Below, piece after piece: positions 58,215 to 64,000 of a stretch of DNA of 64,000 bases. Positions within the stretch are counted from its first letter, which is position 1. The number at the start of each line of letters is the position of its first letter. The stretch spans positions 1-64,000 of the forward strand of contig CAYYOV010000014.1 of the NCBI GenBank assembly GCA_964473365.1. Reading direction: 5' to 3'. The notes beneath the pieces are model-generated. The model was not told the origin of the DNA, did not search any database, and was given only the letters and a program-made list of their open reading frames with translations. The position numbers were made by a program, and so were the translations under genes. The DNA is from 2-02-FULL-55-14 sp964473365. Its GTDB lineage: Bacteria; Bacteroidota; Ignavibacteria; UBA10030.

Positions 58215-60014
58215 ATGGAACAACAACCCGCACCTTCAAAGAACGTGAAGCGGGACCTGCCCGCCCTGCTCGTTGAGCACGGCGTGGTGACCCAGAGCGT
58301 CCTCGACGAAGCCTCGGCGGTGATGGCGACCGACCCGGCGCCGTCGCCGCGTCGGCTCGTGCGCATCCTGGCCGACCAGTTCAAGGTGGACGCCGACGCC
58401 CTCTACCGCGAGGTGGCTCAGTTCTACGCGTTCAGAACGCTCGACGTCGAACGCGAAGGGATTACGGACGACCGGATCGCGTTCATCCGGGCGATGTTGG
58501 AATACCTGCCGCCGCATCTTCAGGACCGGGCCGCCGATTCGCAGGTGCTGCCGTTTACGGTCGATGCGACGAATCCCAATCGACTCCTCCTGGTTTCTCC
58601 CGACCCGACGCGGCGCGAGGTCTACGAGGTCGCGAAGGGGACCGGATACAAGTCGTTCGAGATCTGCTTCACCCCGCCCAGCCAGTGGCAGGACCTGTGG
58701 CGCAAGGTGGTCGTCGCACGGCCTTCGCAAGCGCAGGGGCAATACTCGACCGGCGCGATCGAAGAAGTGGAGGAGGAAGAGGACGAAGGGTTCGAGCGCG
58801 AGATCGAGCAGGAGATCAGCCGGAGCGGGCTGATGACCCTGATCGACAATATCCTCGTCGACGGCGTACGCGTCGGGGCAAGCGATATTCATGTGATCCC
58901 GCGTGGCGAGAAGATCTCGGAGTTCCACTTCCGCATCGACGGTAAGTTGACGCTCTGGCTCCGTTACACGGAGGCCCGCACCGAAGCGGTCTCGGCAGTG
59001 CTCAAGGACCGCGCAAAAGGTCTGGACCGGTTCGAACGGAACATGGCGCAGGACGGGTTCGCGCAGATGCTCATCGACGGCAAGACGATCCGCTTCCGCG
59101 TCTCGGTCCTGCCGACGGTAGGGAAGGAGCTCAAGAGCAAGCACGAATCGATCGTCATTCGTATCCTGCAGGAACCGAACCTGTCCATCCGGATCGAGGA
59201 CCTCGGGTTCAATCCGCAGGCCGAGCAATCGCTCCGGAAGGCCATCGCCAAGCCGCACGGGATCATCATCGTCACAGGCCCGACGGGATCCGGGAAAAGC
59301 ACGACGCTCGTGGCCGCCCTGCGCGCCATCATGGACCCGGCGTACAACATTCTGACCGTCGAAGACCCTGTCGAGTATTTCATCGACGGTGCCAGGCAGA
59401 TCAAGCTGAACCCGAAACTCGATTTCGAGGGGGCTCTGCGCGCCATCCTGCGTCACGATCCTGACATCGTCATGGTCGGTGAGATGCGCGACAGGATCAC
59501 GGCGGAGATCGCCATCAAGCTCGCGAACACCGGTCACTTGACCTTCTCGACGCTCCATACGAACGATTCGGTCAGCGTCATTTCGCGACTCATGAAGATG
59601 GGCGTCGAACCGTTCCTCATCGCATACGCGATCAACCTCGTCGTCGCGCAACGGCTGATGCGGCGCCTCTGCCCGCGATGCAAGGCCCCGATGCCCGTGA
59701 CGGAGTATGATGAGCTACGGGCGCTTGGACTGACGGAGGCGGAGATCAACAACGGGTCGTTCTTCTCGGCCGTGGGATGTTCGGATTGCATCGGCGGGTA
59801 TCGTGGTCGTCGGGCGATCCATGAAGCATTGTATTTCACTAAAGACATCCGTAAGCTCATCATGCAATCCGACACGATGGTCGATGATGAGAAGATCCGC
59901 GAGGGAGCAGCCCGCGGCGGTATGCTCACGTTGCGACAAGCGGCCATCAATCTGCTGAAAGAAGGGGTGACCTCGGTCGACGAAGTGGTCTCTGTCACGT
60001 CAGAGGAAGACTGA
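58215..60014 (+). CDS. GspE/PilB-family assembly ATPase
   Basis: 599 residues. An N-terminal T2SSE_N-like domain (about 15-170) with a Glu-rich linker (AIEEVEEEEDEGFE) leads to the ATPase: Walker A GPTGSGKS at 355-362, Asp box TVEDPVEYFIDGA, Walker B-like VGEMRD at 421-426 (most members have GEIRD), and the His box HLTFSTLHTND near 441-451. A zinc site of C486, C489, C522 and C525 is typical for GspE/PilB. It extends pilus or pseudopilus fibres. No retraction ATPase (PilT) or prepilin peptidase is seen in this window. Confidence 0.95.
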   Translation: MEQQPAPSKNVKRDLPALLVEHGVVTQSVLDEASAVMATDPAPSPRRLVRILADQFKVDADALYREVAQFYAFRTLDVEREGITDDRIAFIRAMLEYLPPHLQDRAADSQVLPFTVDATNPNRLLLVSPDPTRREVYEVAKGTGYKSFEICFTPPSQWQDLWRKVVVARPSQAQGQYSTGAIEEVEEEEDEGFEREIEQEISRSGLMTLIDNILVDGVRVGASDIHVIPRGEKISEFHFRIDGKLTLWLRYTEARTEAVSAVLKDRAKGLDRFERNMAQDGFAQMLIDGKTIRFRVSVLPTVGKELKSKHESIVIRILQEPNLSIRIEDLGFNPQAEQSLRKAIAKPHGIIIVTGPTGSGKSTTLVAALRAIMDPAYNILTVEDPVEYFIDGARQIKLNPKLDFEGALRAILRHDPDIVMVGEMRDRITAEIAIKLANTGHLTFSTLHTNDSVSVISRLMKMGVEPFLIAYAINLVVAQRLMRRLCPRCKAPMPVTEYDELRALGLTEAEINNGSFFSAVGCSDCIGGYRGRRAIHEALYFTKDIRKLIMQSDTMVDDEKIREGAARGGMLTLRQAAINLLKEGVTSVDEVVSVTSEED

Positions 60015-60042
60015 GGCCGGTCCATCCCCTCCCCCATCCTGC

Positions 60043-61521
60043 ATGGCCGTCCGTTCCGACATACAACAACAAGCTGGCGAGATCGCCCGGGCGAAAGCTG
60101 CGGCGAAGGAATGCCTCATTGCGGCCGACAAGTTCCTGAAGGACCGGCAGTTCGACAAGGCGCGTGCACAGGTCAACAAGGCGAAGGAGATCGACCCGTC
60201 GAACCCGTATATCTCGGCCTTCGAGGAACGGATCAAGATCTTCGAAGAGCAGTTGAAGTCGCAGCCCGCGCCTGCACCCAAGGCTCCGGAGCCTCCTCCG
60301 GCTGCGGCACCCAAGGTAGAACCGGTCGCGCCTCCAAAGCCGGTAGCCGAGCCTCCCAAGGCCAAGCCGACGCCTCCGCCGACCCCGGTGGTGGAGAAGC
60401 CGAAGCCGGCCCCGGCGCCTGTCGTCGAGAAGCCTTCTCCGCCCCCGGCACCCGTGGTCGAAAAGCCGAAGCCGGTTCCGCCTCCGGTCGTGGAGAAGCC
60501 CAAACCGGCGCCAGCCCCAGCTCCTGAGCCGGCGAAGCCGAAGCCTGTGCCTCCTCCTCCCGAACCAGAGCCCGAGCCTGTGCCGGAGCCACCTCCGGCC
60601 CGGCCAGCCCGTGCGGCGATGCCTCCGGACGAGACAGTGCTACCCAGGCATGTACCTGAGCCTGCGCCTGCAAAGACCGCAGCAGCTGGTCCGCCTCCAT
60701 CGGACGAACTGAAGGTGAAGATGGAGGAGATGAGCCGGCAGATCATGGAATTGTCATCGGCGCTCCTGTCCGAACGGCGGACGCGCGAAGATATTCTCAA
60801 GAAGCAGCTCGAACAGTCCGTCAGCCGTTTTCGCGAAGGATTGCGGAAAGCGTGGTCACTCGGCGCTCCGAAAGAGAAGGCACAGGCGGAGGTGGACGCG
60901 CTGGCGCATTCGCTCGGCCTTGATGACGACGTCATCTCCTCGGTGACCCGCGAAGTGAAGTTGGAGATGTATGGGCGTGCCGTGAAAGAGATGTTGGCCA
61001 AGCGCAAGCTGATTCGGAGCTCATCGTCCACGATGGATTGGCTGCGAAAGGTCTATCAGATCTCGATGGCCGAGTATCTGGAGTATGAGTCGAAGTTCCT
61101 TCTCGACCTGGTGACCGACCAGTTCCGCGGCACGTTGCTGCTTGTGGCCGGGACCGACTCTGTCCGGCGTGACCTGGCGGTGCGGATGAAGTCGTCCGGG
61201 TTCGCCGTCGTCGCGGCGCTGACCCCGGAGGAGGCCCTCGAGAAGATCGAGCGCGTCAGTCCGACGATCGTGCTGACGGAGACGCAGTTCCCCGGACGTG
61301 TCGTCAGCGGCGTGATGTTCCTGCAGTTGCTGCGCGCCAACCCGAAGTTCTCGTTCGTACCTGTCGTTCTGCTGTGCGACGAGCAGGAGGCGGTGACGCT
61401 GCAATCGTCCGAGCTGAGGGACATCGAAGGCGTCATCCGAACGCCCGTCGATTACGATGAATTGAACGCAATGATCAACGAGAAGTTGGCGGCGTTGCGA
61501 AACGCCATCTCGAATATTTGA
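60043..61521 (+). CDS. Pro-rich protein with TPR-like start and degenerate receiver end
   Basis: 492 residues. Residues 15-70 look like a helical repeat (LIAADKFLKDRQFDKARAQVNKAKEIDPSNPYI, part FDKARAQVNKAKEIDPSNP). Residues 75-215 are an extreme Pro/Val/Glu/Lys linker with repeated PVVEKPKP units. A coiled coil (about 225-275) leads to a helical section and a receiver-like domain at about 370-485 (TLLLVAGTDSVRRDLAVRMKSSGF, part). There the phospho-acceptor is Glu (IVLTETQFPG) and the Lys is missing, so it cannot be phosphorylated normally. A scaffold that links the pilus-like motor to signalling is inferred from its position. Confidence 0.7.
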   Translation: MAVRSDIQQQAGEIARAKAAAKECLIAADKFLKDRQFDKARAQVNKAKEIDPSNPYISAFEERIKIFEEQLKSQPAPAPKAPEPPPAAAPKVEPVAPPKPVAEPPKAKPTPPPTPVVEKPKPAPAPVVEKPSPPPAPVVEKPKPVPPPVVEKPKPAPAPAPEPAKPKPVPPPPEPEPEPVPEPPPARPARAAMPPDETVLPRHVPEPAPAKTAAAGPPPSDELKVKMEEMSRQIMELSSALLSERRTREDILKKQLEQSVSRFREGLRKAWSLGAPKEKAQAEVDALAHSLGLDDDVISSVTREVKLEMYGRAVKEMLAKRKLIRSSSSTMDWLRKVYQISMAEYLEYESKFLLDLVTDQFRGTLLLVAGTDSVRRDLAVRMKSSGFAVVAALTPEEALEKIERVSPTIVLTETQFPGRVVSGVMFLQLLRANPKFSFVPVVLLCDEQEAVTLQSSELRDIEGVIRTPVDYDELNAMINEKLAALRNAISNI

Positions 61522-61571
61522 ATCACCGGCGGTCCGCCCAGCGCGGGACGCGCCGCACCCCAGAGGCTGAT

Positions 61572-61946
61572 ATGGCGAAACAGATCTTGCTGGCCGAAGA
61601 TGACGAGGACAACCGCGACCTCATGGTGTTCGTGGTCGAACGGGGAGGGCTGGATGCCGAGCTGCTCCTTGCGGAGAATGGGCAACAGGCCGTCGAGATC
61701 GCGCGCGCCAAGAAGCCGGTATTGATCTTGATGGACATGCAGATGCCGGTCATGGACGGGTTCACGGCAGTGAAGATTCTGAAAGCCGACCCGGAGACGC
61801 AGGAGATCCCGATTATCGCGTTCACGGCGCAGGCGCGTGCGGAGGACAAGGAGATCACCCGGTCGATCGGTTGCGTGGAGCACTACACGAAGCCGATGGA
61901 CCCGGAAGAGCTCATCACGCTCATCCGCCGGTATATCGGCGAGTAA
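61572..61946 (+). CDS. Single-domain response regulator (CheY/hybrid-kinase type)
   Basis: ATG 61572 (MAKQILLAEDDEDNRDL), 124 residues. Complete receiver: acidic D10-D11 pair, phospho-acceptor D55 in LILMDMQMPVMDG and K in HYTKPMDPEELI, the DMQMPxMDG style of receivers that serve hybrid kinases. No output domain. It lies between the degenerate-receiver protein and a sensor kinase gene, so it is probably the kinase's phosphate acceptor. Confidence 0.93.
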   Translation: MAKQILLAEDDEDNRDLMVFVVERGGLDAELLLAENGQQAVEIARAKKPVLILMDMQMPVMDGFTAVKILKADPETQEIPIIAFTAQARAEDKEITRSIGCVEHYTKPMDPEELITLIRRYIGE

Positions 61947-61972
61947 CCCAGACCTTTCGAGATATCACGATC

Positions 61973-64000
61973 ATGTTCCGTTCACGGGTCTATCTTCGGG
62001 TGCTGGGGAACTTCGGGTTCCTCCTCATCGTCCTTGTCGCGATGACCGTTCTCATCACCCGCGTCCTCAATCAGATGCAGTCGGGATATGCGTCGGCGTC
62101 GGCTGATATTGCATTTCTGAGTTCGCTCACGAACTTGCGCACGACGCTGGGTGAAACGCCGGACTATCTGGACCTGTATCTGTCGACGAAAGACCAGAAT
62201 GCCCGTGACGCCTATGTCGCCGGGTCGAAGAGCGTCGATGAATCGTTCAACGACCTCAAGTCGTTGACGACGGACTCATTGACGGCCAGCTACCTGAATC
62301 AGGCGCGGGCGCTGTTCGTGGCCTGGCAGGAGTTCGTCGTCCAGCCACGCGTCCGGTTGGCCGAGGAGACCCTCAGGCCCGATTCTGTCGAGCTCCTCAC
62401 CGCGAACATTCGCGACGCTGAAATGAACGGCCGCTATCTGTTCCAGATGCGGTCGATCCTGACGTCGCTCGTCCAGCGTCAGCTCTCCTCGCAGTCGATC
62501 CAGATGGAGAGTGCCAGGACCCTCGGGTCCGGACTTGGCCAGTTCATCGTGTTCGTCAACGTGTTGTTCGCGTTGTTCGCGGTTGCCCTTGGATTCTTCC
62601 TGACCCGGTCGATCACCCGTCCGCTCAATCAGCTGCGGGAGGGGACGCAGAACATCATGCAGTCGAAGTACGTGCCGCTCGACATCCAGCGGAGCGACGA
62701 ATTCGGCGAGCTCGCCGCCGACTTCAACACGATGTCGACCATGCTCCGGGAGAACTACACGCGCATCCGGTCGTACTCCGACCTCATGACGGTCCTCAAC
62801 GAGAACGAGTCGACAAGCGGCGTGTTGTCGAAGAGTCTCGACCTTCTTTGCCAGCAGGTCGGGGCCATCAACGGAGCCTTCTACTTGTACGATCGCGAGA
62901 CGAACCGGCTCGACCTGCGCGGAAGCTTCGCCTTGCGGGCCGACCGGACGGCGATCACCTCCTTCGCCGTCGGCGAGGGGATCCCAGGGGAATGTGCGCG
63001 ACTCCGGACGCCGCTCGAGGTGAACGATCTCCCGCAACTCGTGGCGTTCCCCGTCGACACCGGCTTGAACACGATCACGCCCAAGACGGCGTACGCGGTA
63101 CCGGTCATGTTCCAGGAAAATCTCGTCGGCGTCCTCGTCCTCGGCTCGACGAAACCGCTGGATGAATTCACGAAGGCACTCGTTTCGAGCGCAGCGCCGC
63201 AGATCGGCGTGGCCATCACGAACGCCCTCAACTTTGAGGCGACCCAGGCCCTGACGCAGGAGCTGACGGCGAAACATGCGGAGCTGAACGGCAAGAATGC
63301 CGAGCTGGAGCGGGCATATCAGGTGAAGTCGGACTTCCTGTCGAACATGTCGCACGAGCTTCGGACGCCGCTCAATTCGATCATCGGGTTCACGTCGATC
63401 CTGCTGAGCGATCGAGGCGACCCGATGACCGCAGACCAACGGAAGGCGATGGAAAAGGTGCTCAAGAACGGCAAGCACCTTCTCCAACTGATCAACGACA
63501 TTCTGGACTTCTCGAAGATCGAATCGGGCCGGATGCACGTGAGCGTAGAGACCGACTCCGTCGAAAGCGTGGTCAACGGCGCGATCCTCACGGCGGAACA
63601 TCTTGTGAGACAAAAGGGGCTCGAGCTGAAGGACGAGATCCAGGCCGGCATGCCGATGCTGCAGACCGACACGCTGAAGATCAAGCAGATCATCGTCAAC
63701 CTCCTCAGCAACGCGTCGAAGTTCACCGACCAGGGCGCGATCGAGGTGAAATCCTGGTTCGACAAGGGCCTCGTCCACGTGTCGGTGAAGGACTCCGGTA
63801 TCGGCATCGAACAGAAGGACATCGACCGGATCTTTGAAGAGTTCCAGCAGATTGACAGCAGCCATTCGAGGAAGTACAAAGGCACAGGGCTGGGCCTACC
63901 GATCGCGCGGCGTTTGGCGCGACTCCTCGGTGGCGACCTCGTCGCCACGAGCACCTACGGACAGGGTTCGACCTTTACGTTGACTGTGCCGCCCGAGCTG
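61973..64000 (+). CDS. Membrane sensor histidine kinase with HAMP, GAF, HisKA and ATPase domains (3' end outside window)
   Basis: ATG 61973; 676 residues are visible and the frame runs off the end. A span at 10-30 is followed by a periplasmic helical sensor (about 35-180), a second span, HAMP (RSITRPLNQLREGTQNI, about 205-255), GAF (LLCQQVGAINGAFYLY to LVGVLVLGS), a coiled linker, HisKA with H461 in SNMSHELRTPLNSIIGF, and the ATPase motifs NLLSNASKFT, DSGIGIEQKD and GTGLGLPIARRLARLLGG. It may continue into receiver domains. It probably phosphorylates the receiver protein encoded just upstream. Confidence 0.94.
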   Translation, partial: MFRSRVYLRVLGNFGFLLIVLVAMTVLITRVLNQMQSGYASASADIAFLSSLTNLRTTLGETPDYLDLYLSTKDQNARDAYVAGSKSVDESFNDLKSLTTDSLTASYLNQARALFVAWQEFVVQPRVRLAEETLRPDSVELLTANIRDAEMNGRYLFQMRSILTSLVQRQLSSQSIQMESARTLGSGLGQFIVFVNVLFALFAVALGFFLTRSITRPLNQLREGTQNIMQSKYVPLDIQRSDEFGELAADFNTMSTMLRENYTRIRSYSDLMTVLNENESTSGVLSKSLDLLCQQVGAINGAFYLYDRETNRLDLRGSFALRADRTAITSFAVGEGIPGECARLRTPLEVNDLPQLVAFPVDTGLNTITPKTAYAVPVMFQENLVGVLVLGSTKPLDEFTKALVSSAAPQIGVAITNALNFEATQALTQELTAKHAELNGKNAELERAYQVKSDFLSNMSHELRTPLNSIIGFTSILLSDRGDPMTADQRKAMEKVLKNGKHLLQLINDILDFSKIESGRMHVSVETDSVESVVNGAILTAEHLVRQKGLELKDEIQAGMPMLQTDTLKIKQIIVNLLSNASKFTDQGAIEVKSWFDKGLVHVSVKDSGIGIEQKDIDRIFEEFQQIDSSHSRKYKGTGLGLPIARRLARLLGGDLVATSTYGQGSTFTLTVPPEL

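Noticed and set aside
56559..58226. 555-residue minus-strand open frame
   Set aside because: Shadow of the GspF/PilC gene in high-GC DNA; composition is Arg/Asp/His-rich and without motifs.
58236..59651. 471-residue minus-strand open frame
   Set aside because: Shadow of the GspE/PilB gene.
62276..63865. 529-residue minus-strand open frame
   Set aside because: Shadow of the sensor kinase gene at 61973, which is open on the plus strand to the window end and shows HAMP, GAF and HisKA motifs.

Overview
This 64 kb window (roughly 60% G+C, dense coding, no rRNA or tRNA seen) looks like a chromosome segment of an uncultured-type bacterium of the Bacteroidota / Ignavibacteriota / Kapaibacteriota part of the FCB superphylum. 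The reasons are a clade II-like nitrous-oxide-reductase operon without nosR, a subclass A2-like beta-lactamase, a beta-propeller hybrid-type sensor, GH20/GH92 glycosidases, small DUF6132/DUF2892 proteins, and intergenic period-7 repeats. The phylum is an inference from gene content only.

Layout. 1-6604 (+): nos operon, being the 3' end of nosZ, a NosB-type membrane protein, a YwiC-like membrane protein, nosD, nosF, nosL, nosY and an FGE-fold lipoprotein, almost all joined by 4-base start/stop overlaps. 6605-15344 (mostly -): a response-regulator remnant, a LytS/LytTR two-component pair, a LiaI/LiaF-like envelope pair, a Fpg/Nei glycosylase, a mutarotase-fold protein, a YbjQ protein, a MobA-like nucleotidyltransferase, oligoendopeptidase F and a STAS-like protein. 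15518-26483: beta-hexosaminidase, a transketolase / P4-type phosphatase / PafA-like phosphatase operon, OsmC and DUF2892 proteins, and a large GH92 mannosidase. 26583-38227: small conserved hypotheticals, an outer-membrane-like protein, a class A beta-lactamase, CutC, an SDR, a cNMP-GAF-SpoIIE phosphatase, a CPBP protease, and an ECF sigma / anti-sigma pair followed by two related zinc-ribbon membrane proteins.

38679-47337 (+) is a sulfur-redox module: a Cys-rich MerR regulator, a PsrABC/PhsABC-like molybdoenzyme complex, a split YeeE/YedE sulfur transporter, two rhodaneses (one lacking its catalytic Cys but ending in Cys), an AhpD-like protein, MobA for the molybdenum cofactor, DUF6132, DUF302 and thioredoxin. 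47723-53474 holds an SGNH hydrolase and a signalling block (GAF protein, 1024-residue Reg_prop sensor kinase, NarL-type regulator, single-domain receiver).

53489-64000 (+) is a compact, divergent type IV pilus / type II secretion-like locus: three membrane-anchored pilin-like proteins, a HerA-like ATPase, a GspF/PilC platform protein and a GspE/PilB motor, directly followed by a Pro-rich protein with a degenerate receiver, a receiver protein and a sensor kinase that runs off the window. This is the best candidate for an undescribed system. Other notable items are a probable CTG start codon for transketolase, a nested hairpin upstream of the OsmC gene, a hairpin between nosZ and nosB, and several classes of short-period intergenic repeats.
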